Part shown: in pieces, positions 1 to 6,146 of the stretch | Layout: the number at the start of each line of letters is the position of its first letter | How positions within the stretch are numbered: the first letter of the stretch is position 1 | Source: Campylobacterales bacterium | GTDB taxonomy: Bacteria; Campylobacterota; Campylobacteria; Campylobacterales; Arcobacteraceae | Direction of reading: 5' to 3' | Length of the DNA stretch: 8,435 bases | Assembly: GCA_027064245.1 (NCBI GenBank) | Contig: JAMOPZ010000393.1 | Span: 1-8,435 of the forward strand | Notes under the pieces: model-generated | Told to the model about the DNA's origin: nothing | What the model saw: only the letters and a program-made list of their open reading frames with translations | Database searches by the model: none | Position numbers and translations under genes: made by a program

Positions 1-174
1 AATCTTACTTTAGAAGAGGTAAAAAAGATTATAGATAATCAACCAAAAAAAGGTGGTAGAAAAGTAGCAGCTAAAAAAACTACTTCTAAAAAAACTACTT
101 CTAAAAAAACACCAGCAAAAAAAACAACAAGAAAAACTACAGCAAAAAAAACAACTACAAAAAAAGAAGGATAA
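1..174 (+). CDS. topA: C-terminal end of probable DNA topoisomerase I (5' end outside window)
   Basis: The window opens inside a reading frame of 57 codons ending in TAA at 172-174. The first residues, NLTLEEVKKIIDNQP, followed by a long Lys/Thr/Ala tail, resemble the end of many bacterial type IA topoisomerases. There a '..LTLEEAxxLL' segment closes the Toprim-type C-terminal repeat and is followed by a lysine-rich extension. Such basic tails are known to help the enzyme hold DNA while it relaxes negative supercoils. The tail here is built of KKTTS/KKTPA/KKTTR/KKTTT units. No catalytic region is visible, so the name rests on a short tail. A histone-H1-like or other basic nucleoid protein is the main alternative. 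The stop lies four bases before the tkt start, and the tkt ribosome binding site sits within its last codons, which suggests co-transcription. Confidence 0.55.
   Translation, partial: NLTLEEVKKIIDNQPKKGGRKVAAKKTTSKKTTSKKTPAKKTTRKTTAKKTTTKKEG
73..162 (+). repeat. Degenerate 15-bp tandem repeats encoding Lys-rich pentapeptides
   Basis: Two exact copies of AAAAAAACTACTTCT (73-87 and 88-102) are followed by diverged units at 103-117, 118-132, a 12-bp unit at 133-144, and 145-159. They encode KKTTS, KKTTS, KKTPA, KKTTR, KTTA and KKTTT. Several A7-A8 runs lie inside. The repeat keeps frame and is part of the basic tail of the upstream gene. Confidence 0.8.
164..171 (+). promoter_or_regulatory. Ribosome binding site for tkt supporting a TTG start
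   Basis: AAGAAGGA lies seven bases before the TTG at 179-181, and its last base is directly followed by the stop codon of the upstream gene. This placement decides the start: the first in-frame ATG is at codon 20 and would leave only eight residues before the conserved GHPG motif. Confidence 0.75.
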
Positions 175-178
175 AAAA

Positions 179-2122
179 TTGTCAACAGAATTTTTAACAA
201 AACAAGCAAATACAATAAGATTTTTATGTGCAGATATGGTACAAGCTGCCTCTAGTGGGCATCCAGGAGCTCCTATGGGATTAGCAGATATTGCTACAGT
301 GCTTAGTAATCATCTAAAAATAAATCCTGCAAACCCAACATGGTTAAATAGAGATAGAATAGTATTTAGTGGTGGTCATGCATCATCTTTAGTATATTCA
401 CTTTTACATCTTTGGGGATTTGATTTAACTATTGATGATCTTAAAAATTTTAGACAAACAGGGTCTAAAACTCCAGGTCATCCAGAATATGGTCATACTC
501 AAGGTATAGAGATCACTACAGGACCTCTTGGTCAAGGTGTAGCAAATGCAGTAGGATTTGCAATGGCCTCTTCTTATGCTAAGTATTGTTTAAATAGCGA
601 GACTGCAAATATAATAGATCATCATGTATATTGTCTTTGTGGAGATGGGGATCTACAAGAGGGTATATCTTATGAGGCATTAAGTACTGCAGGACATCAA
701 AAATTATCAAATTTAACACTTATTTATGATAGCAATGATATTACAATAGAGGGTGATATAAGTATAGCTTGGAGTGAAGATGTACAAAAAAGATTTGAGG
801 CTATTGGATTTGATGTTGTAACAATAGATGGGCATAACTTTGAAGCTATAGATTTTGCACTTACAAACTCAAGAAATAGTAATAATCCAACTTTAATCAT
901 AGCAAAAACAAAAATAGGACGAGGTGCTGCAACTCTTGAGGGATCTCATCATACACATGGAGCTCCTTTAGGAGAAGATGAATTAGCAGCTTCTAAGAAA
1001 AAAGCTGGATTTAATCCAGAAGAAAGTTTTATAATACCAGCAGATGTAAAAGCTGCATTTGATAAAACAAAAAAAGGTCAAGAGCAAAATAAAGCATGGG
1101 ATAAACTTGTAAAAAAAGATCTTCCACTTAGTGAACAAAATGAGACTTTAAATGCACTATTAAATCCAAATTATAGTAAAGTACAATATCCTGATTTTAG
1201 TGATACTAAAGAGATAGCTACAAGAGATAGTAATCATCAGATCTTAAATGCTATTGCAAAAGCAGTACCTAGTTTTATTGGTGGTAGTGCAGATCTAGCT
1301 CCATCAAATAAAACAGAATTAAAAGGTCTTGGAGATTTTCCAAAAGGAAGAAATATACATTTTGGTATAAAAGAGCACTCAATGGCAGCTATAAGTAATG
1401 CTATGAATTTATATGGACTTTTTAAAGTATATAATGCTACATTTTTTATATTTAGTGATTATCTAAAACCAGCAGCTAGAGTTGCTGCATTGTCAAATAT
1501 ACCTACACATTTTATATGGACTCATGATAGTATAGGTGTAGGAGAAGATGGAGCAACACATCAGCCAATTGAACAATTAAGCCAATTTAGAGCTATGCCA
1601 AATTTTTATACTTTTAGACCAGCAGATGCAACAGAAAATGTAAGATGTTGGCAAAAAGCACTTACTATGTCTGCTCCAACTGCTTTTGTATGTTCTAGAC
1701 AAAAATTAAAAACTTTAAAACCAACAAAAGAGTATGGTGATGTAGAAAATGGTGGATATCTTCTTACAAGAAGAGAGGGTGCAACTGTAACTTTAATGGC
1801 AAGTGGAAGTGAAGTTATGCTAGCTCTTCAAACAGCTTGTCATTTAGAGGATGATTATGATATTAAGTGTAACATTGTATCTGTTCCTTGTTTTGATTTG
1901 CTTTGTGAACAGCCTCAAGAGTATATAGATACAATTATCAATCCAACACATATAAAAATAGCAATAGAAGCTAGTAGAAGTTTTGAGTGGTATAAGTTTG
2001 CTGATCATTTTATAGGAATGGATAGTTTTGGAGCAAGTGGACCTGCAAATGAGTTATTTGAGCAATTTGGTTTTACAATACCTAGCTTAAAAGAAAAAAT
2101 AAACTCTATAGTAGAAGAGTAA
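179..2122 (+). CDS. tkt: Transketolase
   Basis: This is a thiamine-diphosphate enzyme of the non-oxidative pentose phosphate pathway. It moves two-carbon ketol units between sugar phosphates, linking ribose 5-phosphate and sedoheptulose 7-phosphate to glycolytic intermediates; it is cytoplasmic. At 647 residues it has the usual full length. Visible marks are SGHPG (H28), GGHAS (H67), the PGHPE loop (H101), GPLGQG (115-120), the ThDP/Mg motif GDGDLQEG (155-162) closing near N186, HHTHG (H260), GGSADL (368-373), and FGIKEH with the cofactor-activating glutamate E399. THQP (H461) and RPAD (480-483) belong to the pyrimidine domain, and ASGSEV (541-546) starts the C-terminal domain. All expected catalytic histidines are present. 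The start is TTG with a good ribosome binding site. It appears co-transcribed with the gene upstream and with the small ORFs and guaA downstream. Confidence 0.97.
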   Translation: MSTEFLTKQANTIRFLCADMVQAASSGHPGAPMGLADIATVLSNHLKINPANPTWLNRDRIVFSGGHASSLVYSLLHLWGFDLTIDDLKNFRQTGSKTPGHPEYGHTQGIEITTGPLGQGVANAVGFAMASSYAKYCLNSETANIIDHHVYCLCGDGDLQEGISYEALSTAGHQKLSNLTLIYDSNDITIEGDISIAWSEDVQKRFEAIGFDVVTIDGHNFEAIDFALTNSRNSNNPTLIIAKTKIGRGAATLEGSHHTHGAPLGEDELAASKKKAGFNPEESFIIPADVKAAFDKTKKGQEQNKAWDKLVKKDLPLSEQNETLNALLNPNYSKVQYPDFSDTKEIATRDSNHQILNAIAKAVPSFIGGSADLAPSNKTELKGLGDFPKGRNIHFGIKEHSMAAISNAMNLYGLFKVYNATFFIFSDYLKPAARVAALSNIPTHFIWTHDSIGVGEDGATHQPIEQLSQFRAMPNFYTFRPADATENVRCWQKALTMSAPTAFVCSRQKLKTLKPTKEYGDVENGGYLLTRREGATVTLMASGSEVMLALQTACHLEDDYDIKCNIVSVPCFDLLCEQPQEYIDTIINPTHIKIAIEASRSFEWYKFADHFIGMDSFGASGPANELFEQFGFTIPSLKEKINSIVEE

Positions 2123-2133
2123 AAGAGTAAACA

Positions 2134-2214
2134 ATGGGTGATATAAATATAGCTGTTTTTGGTGTAACGATTTTAGCTATATTTGTAGGCTTATGGCTTT
2201 ATGTAATTTTTTAA
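2134..2214 (+). CDS. Putative 26-residue single-helix membrane microprotein
   Basis: This is a short ATG frame that begins 11 bases after the tkt stop. Its product starts MGDINIAVFGV and ends GLWLYVIF. After the first five residues it is almost continuously hydrophobic, about 20 residues, enough to span a bilayer once. It has a single charged side chain (D3) and no basic residues. A modest ribosome binding site, AAAAGAG (2121-2127), sits six bases upstream. It fills most of the tkt to DHp-ORF gap and is in the same frame as the following ORF, separated by TAA TAG. I do not recognise a family. It could be a genuine small membrane protein, a helper for the next gene product, or a remnant of a larger membrane sensor. 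Length, hydrophobic pattern and placement are the only evidence. Confidence 0.45.
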   Translation: MGDINIAVFGVTILAIFVGLWLYVIF

Positions 2215-2226
2215 TAGAGTATTTTA

Positions 2227-2430
2227 ATGAAAAATCAAAAAATAGATATATCAAAATTATCTCATAGATGGAAACAGCCATTAAGTGTAATAAGCTTAGC
2301 TACTACATCTTTACAGATACAAAAAGAGATGGGAATTTTAAGTGATGATTTTTTTTATGATGCTACAAATAGAATTTTAAAAAATATAGAACAATTAAGT
2401 GAAGATATAAAAACTTTAAATCAAAAATAA
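2227..2430 (+). CDS. Free-standing histidine kinase DHp (HisKA-like) domain protein, 67 aa
   Basis: The product consists almost entirely of a dimerisation/histidine phosphotransfer helical hairpin. Residues 11-23 read LSHRWKQPLSVIS, matching the HxWxQPL H-box typical of many Campylobacterota histidine kinases; H13 would be the phosphoacceptor. The remainder (SLQIQKEMGILSDD, then an amphipathic stretch ending NIEQLSEDI) fits the rest of helix 1, the turn and helix 2 of the same family. There is no N, G1 or G2 box: guaA starts 11 bases after the stop, so no ATPase domain follows. It cannot autophosphorylate alone. It could be a phosphotransfer module, a partner or inhibitor that joins a full kinase, or a relic. 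A weak ribosome binding site (TAGAG, 2215-2219) precedes the ATG. Intact frame and ordinary codon use argue against simple decay. Confidence 0.72.
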   Translation: MKNQKIDISKLSHRWKQPLSVISLATTSLQIQKEMGILSDDFFYDATNRILKNIEQLSEDIKTLNQK

Positions 2431-2433
2431 GGA
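2429..2433 (+). promoter_or_regulatory. Ribosome binding site of guaA
   Basis: AAGGA overlaps the TAA stop of the DHp ORF and lies eight bases before the guaA ATG, consistent with coupled translation in one transcript. Confidence 0.65.
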
Positions 2434-2441
2434 AAATTTAG

Positions 2442-3977
2442 ATGAAACATGTACCAATATTAGTATTAGATTTTGGATCTCAATATACTCAGCTTATCTC
2501 AAAAAGGTTAAGAAATAGTGGATTTTATAGTGAAATTGTACCATACAATGAATCAATTCAAAAGATTAAAGAAAGATCACCAAAAGGGATAGTTTTAAGT
2601 GGAGGACCAGCTAGTGTTTATGCTAAAGATGCATATCTTGTAGATAAAGCTATTTTTGATTTAGGGTTACCAATATTGGGTATTTGTTATGGTATGCAAA
2701 CAATAGCACACTTTTTAGGTGGTAGTGTAATTCCAGCAGACCATCATGAATATGGAAAAGCAAAATTAAAAATAGAGGATAATAGTACTATTTTTAAAGA
2801 TATAGAGGATAATGAGATAGTTTGGATGAGTCATGGAGATAGAGTAGAGAAACTTCCTGATGGATTTAAAGTAATAGGAACTAGTGAAAACTCACCATAT
2901 GCAGCAATAGCAAATGATGATAAAAAAATATATGCTTTTCAATATCATCCAGAAGTAACACACTCTATTGATGGTGCAAAAATGCTTGTAAATTTTGCAA
3001 AAACTATATGTGGTTGTGAAAAAAACTGGAGTATGGGAAATTTTGCAAAAGAGCAAATAAAAAAAATTAAAGATCAAGTAGGAGATAAAAAAGTACTTTG
3101 TGGAGTAAGTGGTGGAGTTGATAGTTCAGTTGTAGCTACTCTTTTAGCTGAAGCCATAGGAGACAAACTAGTTCCTGTATTTGTAAACAATGGACTCTTA
3201 AGAGCAAATGAGGTAGAAGATGTACAATCTATGTTTGCAAATAGAGGTATTGGGCTTATTACAGTTGATGCATCTGATCAGTTTTTGACAAAGTTAAAAG
3301 GTATAAGTGATCCTGAGAAAAAAAGAAAAATAATTGGTGAAACATTTATAGAAGTATTTGATAAAGAGGCTAAAAAACATGATGGTATTGAGTTTTTAGC
3401 TCAAGGTACACTTTATACTGATGTAATTGAAAGTGTTAGTGTAAAAGGACCATCTAAAACTATAAAATCTCATCACAATGTAGGAGGATTACCTGATTGG
3501 ATGAAATTTGAATTAATAGAGCCTTTAAGAGAGATATTTAAAGATGAAGTAAGGGAGTTAGGTTTAGAACTTGGACTTCCATCTCATATGATAGGGCGAC
3601 ATCCGTTTCCTGGACCTGGACTTGCTATTAGAATTATGGGTGAAGTTAATGAAGCAGATTTAGAGATTTTACGAAAAGCAGATACTATTATGTTAGAGGA
3701 GTTAAGAGCTTCTGGATGGTATGATAAAACTTGGCAAGCATTTACAGTACTATTAAATGTAAAATCAGTTGGTGTTATGGGAGATAATAGAACTTATGAT
3801 AATACTGCTTGTATTAGAATAGTAAATGCAATAGATGGTATGACAGCAACTTTTGCACATATTCCACACGATATACTTGAAGTTATGAGTAGAAGAATTA
3901 TAAATGAAGTAGATGGAATAAATAGAGTAGTATATGATATAAGTAGTAAACCACCTGCAACTATAGAGTGGGAGTAG
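2442..3977 (+). CDS. guaA: GMP synthase (glutamine-hydrolysing)
   Basis: It makes GMP from XMP, ATP and glutamine, the last step of guanine nucleotide synthesis, in the cytoplasm. The 511 residues contain a class I glutamine amidotransferase domain (about 1-190) with GICYGMQ and nucleophile C82, oxyanion/substrate loop SGGPASVY (53-60), and the H169/E171 pair in YHPEVTHS. An N-type ATP pyrophosphatase domain follows (about 195-390) with P-loop SGGVDSS (223-229). The C-terminal dimerisation domain includes [12 protein letters not shown] (386-397), ends KPPATIEWE, and carries the typical KSVGVMGD and RTYDN segments. All catalytic residues are present and the length is normal. It lies in the same apparent transcript as tkt and the pilin gene. 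With 11 bp or less on each side there is no room for a purine riboswitch directly in front of it. Confidence 0.98.
   Translation: MKHVPILVLDFGSQYTQLISKRLRNSGFYSEIVPYNESIQKIKERSPKGIVLSGGPASVYAKDAYLVDKAIFDLGLPILGICYGMQTIAHFLGGSVIPADHHEYGKAKLKIEDNSTIFKDIEDNEIVWMSHGDRVEKLPDGFKVIGTSENSPYAAIANDDKKIYAFQYHPEVTHSIDGAKMLVNFAKTICGCEKNWSMGNFAKEQIKKIKDQVGDKKVLCGVSGGVDSSVVATLLAEAIGDKLVPVFVNNGLLRANEVEDVQSMFANRGIGLITVDASDQFLTKLKGISDPEKKRKIIGETFIEVFDKEAKKHDGIEFLAQGTLYTDVIESVSVKGPSKTIKSHHNVGGLPDWMKFELIEPLREIFKDEVRELGLELGLPSHMIGRHPFPGPGLAIRIMGEVNEADLEILRKADTIMLEELRASGWYDKTWQAFTVLLNVKSVGVMGDNRTYDNTACIRIVNAIDGMTATFAHIPHDILEVMSRRIINEVDGINRVVYDISSKPPATIEWE
3970..3974 (+). promoter_or_regulatory. Ribosome binding site of the prepilin gene
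   Basis: GGGAG sits within the last codons of guaA, directly before its TAG stop and seven bases before the pilin ATG at 3982. This supports translational coupling with guaA and the choice of start. Confidence 0.6.
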
Positions 3978-3981
3978 TGTT

Positions 3982-4374
3982 ATGAAACGGGGATTTTCTT
4001 TAATAGAACTTATCTTCGCTATTGCAATTTTAGGTATTATAGCAGCTGTTGCAATTCCAAAATTACTTGATACAAAAAGTAATGCAACAGTTTCTACAAT
4101 CAAACAAGATATATCTACTATATCTACATCAATTCAATCATACTATTTAATGAATGGATCTATTAATAAAATTACAGATGCAGTAAATATCAATAGTTCT
4201 ACTTGGAGTATCTCAGATAAAAAAATTGAATTTAAAAACAGTGATGGGAGTGTTTGTACTTCACTTACTGTACAAAATAGTTCACTTATAGTTGATATTG
4301 ATCAAACATCTTCACCTCTTTGCCAAAAACTTTATACTGATGGAATAAGAGATACAACATATGAGTTACAATAG
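3982..4374 (+). CDS. Type IV pilin-like / type II secretion pseudopilin-like prepilin
   Basis: The N-terminus MKRG|FSLIEL is a class III signal: a short basic leader, a glycine before the predicted prepilin-peptidase cleavage point (after G4), a phenylalanine that would be N-methylated, and glutamate at mature position 5. A hydrophobic helix follows to about residue 26 (IFAIAILGIIAAVAIPKLLD). The mature protein would be 126 residues. The globular part has two cysteines, C92 and C114, spaced like the C-terminal disulfide loop of many type IV pilins. It would sit in the inner membrane until assembled into a pilus or pseudopilus. No pilus assembly gene is nearby; the neighbours are guaA and gmhB, so it probably works with machinery encoded elsewhere. 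Whether it is a major pilin, minor pilin or secretion pseudopilin cannot be told from the sequence. Confidence 0.9.
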   Translation: MKRGFSLIELIFAIAILGIIAAVAIPKLLDTKSNATVSTIKQDISTISTSIQSYYLMNGSINKITDAVNINSSTWSISDKKIEFKNSDGSVCTSLTVQNSSLIVDIDQTSSPLCQKLYTDGIRDTTYELQ

Positions 4375-4895
4375 TGCAAAAAGCTATATTTTTAGATCGT
4401 GATGGGGTAATAAATAAAGAGAAAGATTATCTTTATAAAATAGAAGATTTTGAGTTTATAGATGGTGTTTTTGATAGTTTAAAATATTTACAAGATTTAG
4501 GGTATAAACTTTTTATTATTACCAATCAATCAGGTATTGGAAGAGGGTATTATACAAAAGATGATTTTAATACTCTTACAAGATGGATGTTAAATGAATT
4601 TTTAAAAAAAGATATTACAATAGAGCAAGTAGAATATTGTCCACATACACCAAAAGATAATTGCAATTGTAGAAAACCAAAAACACTTATGATAGAAAAT
4701 ATTTTAAAAAATTATAATATAGATTTAAAAAATTCTTGGTTAATAGGTGATAAATCTAGTGATATACAGTGTGCTATAAATGCAGGTATAAAAAATAGCA
4801 TACAAGTACAAACTGGTCATAACTTTGATATAAAAGATTCAAAAGCTACTTTAGTATTAAAATCTATCAAAGAGATTTTTACTATTATAAAATAG
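4374..4895 (+). CDS. gmhB: D-glycero-D-manno-heptose 1,7-bisphosphate 7-phosphatase (HAD family)
   Basis: It removes the 7-phosphate from heptose 1,7-bisphosphate on the way to ADP-heptose, the precursor of the LPS or LOS inner core; it is cytoplasmic. The 173 residues show HAD motif I FLDRDGVIN (nucleophile D8, acid/base D10), motif II TNQSGIGRG (50-58), the zinc loop CPHTPKDNCNCRKP with ligands C89, H91, C97 and C99, and motif III/IV around K103 and GDKSSD (D126, D130). The RDGVIN plus zinc-loop combination separates GmhB from histidinol phosphatase only partly, but no His biosynthesis fusion is present. The start is GTG at 4374-4376, sharing one base with the TAG stop of the pilin gene, so translation is probably coupled. 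No other usable start lies near. The zinc loop is shorter than in the E. coli enzyme. Confidence 0.92.
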   Translation: MQKAIFLDRDGVINKEKDYLYKIEDFEFIDGVFDSLKYLQDLGYKLFIITNQSGIGRGYYTKDDFNTLTRWMLNEFLKKDITIEQVEYCPHTPKDNCNCRKPKTLMIENILKNYNIDLKNSWLIGDKSSDIQCAINAGIKNSIQVQTGHNFDIKDSKATLVLKSIKEIFTIIK

Positions 4896-4957
4896 ATAAA
4901 AATCTTAATATGATAGATAATTTTTTTATATTAAACTACCAATCGTGGATTTGATTG

Positions 4958-4989
4958 TACAAACATAGTATTGTGAATAAATGTTTGTA
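4958..4989. repeat. Perfect 9-bp inverted repeat, possible operator
   Basis: TACAAACAT (4958-4966) and ATGTTTGTA (4981-4989) are exact reverse complements, separated by 14 bases. The arm centres are 23 bp apart, about two helical turns, as for a dimeric regulator. The left arm overlaps the 8-bp palindrome TTGTACAA (4955-4962). The dyad centre is about 62 bp before the transcription start inferred from the TATACT box, a position typical of class I activator sites. As a hairpin it would be weak: each stem has only two GC pairs and the tract after it (ACTTTTCTT) is interrupted, so an operator is preferred over a terminator. Confidence 0.45.
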
Positions 4990-5023
4990 ACTTTTCTTAA
5001 TATTAGATTAAGTAGATTTTTAA

Positions 5024-5046
5024 TATACTTCTTTATTAAAGGGGAG
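5024..5046 (+). promoter_or_regulatory. Probable sigma-70 -10 box and ribosome binding site for the 344-aa gene
   Basis: TATACT (5024-5029) matches the consensus -10 at five of six positions and is preceded by T-rich runs, as in Campylobacterota promoters that lack a clear -35. GGGGAG (5041-5046) lies four bases before the ATG at 5051. The predicted leader would be only about 15 bases. Confidence 0.5.
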
Positions 5047-5050
5047 ATAT

Positions 5051-6085
5051 ATGAATTTAAGTATCTTTGCATTAGAAAAATTGATTAAAGAAAATGAAGA
5101 AAAAATAGCAAATAGCAAAAAGCAATTAAGAGCCATAGAAAGTGGAGAGTTTAAAGTTTCTGCATTAAAAAGAGCTTCTGTGGAACAAGCATTAGAGGAA
5201 TCAACAAAAGATTATGAAATGTATAAAAAGCTTTATGATGATATTCCCTCTGATCAAAAAGAGCAGTTTAAAGAGCTAGAAAAAGTAGAAGAGGCTTTAG
5301 CTAAACAAACATACTATAAACTTCAAAAAATCCGTATGAAAAAAAATAAAAATCTAAATCGCAAACAGATATTAGAAGCTATGATGATATTAGATGAGTT
5401 ACCAAACGATATACATTTTGATGATAAACAGCTAATAGAAGTTGCAAATACAGTTATAAAAAATAATATACGAGAAGTAGTAACCCTAGAAGAGGAATTA
5501 AAACAAATAAAAGATGAGTTTGAACAACGAGTACAAAAGATAAAAGAGTGTACAGATCAAAAATATTTTACACTTTTTGATACTTATATACCTATTTTAA
5601 TAGTACATTTTAAACTTTTTATTGAAGATATTCAAGAAAGTATAGAAGAACACAATGAAAATAATCCAGAAAATCAAAAGCATTTTGATGGATTACCAAA
5701 ATATGAGGATTGGTGGTTAGAGGAGTTATTTAAAAATCATCAAGCATATTTTGCTCTTTATAAATGGTCTTCTATCATAGAATCACTTTGTATGACAGCT
5801 CAACAAAAGATTATTTGGCATAAGCTTTTTACAAATTGGGTTTCTATAAAAAAGATGTTAAATTCAAAAGAGGAAAATTCATACATATATACATCTATTT
5901 TTGATGATATGTTACAAAAATATGGACAAATGGAAGAGGAGTTTGATCTTGATAATTTAGAATCTATGGATAAAATTATAGAAAAAACGATACAAAAAGA
6001 GGATTTTAGTCAGTATAAAACTGTACATGAAATAAATACTACTTATTTACAATATAAACAAAATTTAATAAAAAAGAATCAATAA
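5051..6085 (+). CDS. Uncharacterised 344-aa charged helical protein
   Basis: I do not recognise this protein. It has no signal peptide, membrane helix or nucleotide-binding motif, so it is probably cytoplasmic. It is very rich in Lys, Glu, Asp and Ile. Residues about 5-30 and 45-95 look like amphipathic or coiled-coil helices; a basic patch at 94-105 (KIRMKKNKNLNRK) is followed by an acidic helix. A second coiled segment spans about 140-167. A more globular, aromatic-rich part (about 170-265) contains KYEDWWLEEL and ALYKW with several Trp residues, and the C-terminal 60 residues are again acidic and helical. The start is set by a strong GGGGAG site. It has its own likely promoter and a nearby inverted repeat, and stands between the metabolic operon and the signalling operon; neither tells its job. 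Codon use matches the neighbours. Confidence 0.85.
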   Translation: MNLSIFALEKLIKENEEKIANSKKQLRAIESGEFKVSALKRASVEQALEESTKDYEMYKKLYDDIPSDQKEQFKELEKVEEALAKQTYYKLQKIRMKKNKNLNRKQILEAMMILDELPNDIHFDDKQLIEVANTVIKNNIREVVTLEEELKQIKDEFEQRVQKIKECTDQKYFTLFDTYIPILIVHFKLFIEDIQESIEEHNENNPENQKHFDGLPKYEDWWLEELFKNHQAYFALYKWSSIIESLCMTAQQKIIWHKLFTNWVSIKKMLNSKEENSYIYTSIFDDMLQKYGQMEEEFDLDNLESMDKIIEKTIQKEDFSQYKTVHEINTTYLQYKQNLIKKNQ

Positions 6086-6113
6086 AGATATTTTTGTTTA
6101 AACCTTATTATAC

Positions 6114-6119
6114 TATAAT
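6114..6119 (+). promoter_or_regulatory. Probable promoter -10 box for the response regulator operon
   Basis: A perfect TATAAT lies 36 bases before the ATG at 6150, preceded by a T-rich run (6091-6099) and the palindrome GTTTAAAC (6096-6103) at roughly -30 to -23. There is no well-spaced -35. It would drive the diguanylate cyclase gene and the sensor gene behind it. Confidence 0.5.
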
Positions 6120-6146
6120 TAAGAAATAATAATAAAAATTAGGATT

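Larger units (their letters stand above)
4896..5050. other. Intergenic region with inverted repeat and promoter
   Basis: This is the longest gene-free stretch in the window (155 bp) and is extremely AT-rich. It separates gmhB from the 344-aa gene. It holds a perfect 9-bp inverted repeat (4958-4966/4981-4989), a weaker all-AT 7-bp repeat (4905-4911/4928-4934) and a probable -10 element near 5024. No convincing GC-rich terminator for the upstream operon is visible. Confidence 0.6.

Noticed and set aside
2215..2441. Guanine or purine riboswitch in front of guaA
   Set aside because: The space before guaA is coding for the DHp ORF and the non-coding gap is 11 bp; no aptamer-like structure can fit.
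2892..3077. 61-codon open frame on the - strand inside guaA
   Set aside because: It lies antisense to strongly conserved guaA codons, has low-complexity Phe/Tyr/Ile content typical of AT-rich antisense frames, and shows no ribosome binding site.
3765..4103. 112-codon open frame on the - strand across guaA and the pilin gene
   Set aside because: It is antisense to the conserved GuaA C-terminus and the pilin signal; the product is a Ser/Ile/Tyr-rich shadow with no family features.
4905..4934. TTAATAT/ATATTAA inverted repeat after gmhB, considered as terminator
   Set aside because: All-AT 7-bp arms with a 16-base loop are expected by chance at this base composition; the T7 run lies in the loop rather than after the stem.
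4958..4998. The 9-bp dyad as an intrinsic terminator of the gmhB operon
   Set aside because: The stem has only two GC pairs, the loop is 14 bases and the following T tract is broken by A and C. It is possible but less likely than an operator.
6096..6103. GTTTAAAC palindrome before TATAAT as an operator
   Set aside because: An 8-bp mostly AT palindrome occurs often by chance here; with no second copy or conservation I keep it only as a note in the promoter entry.
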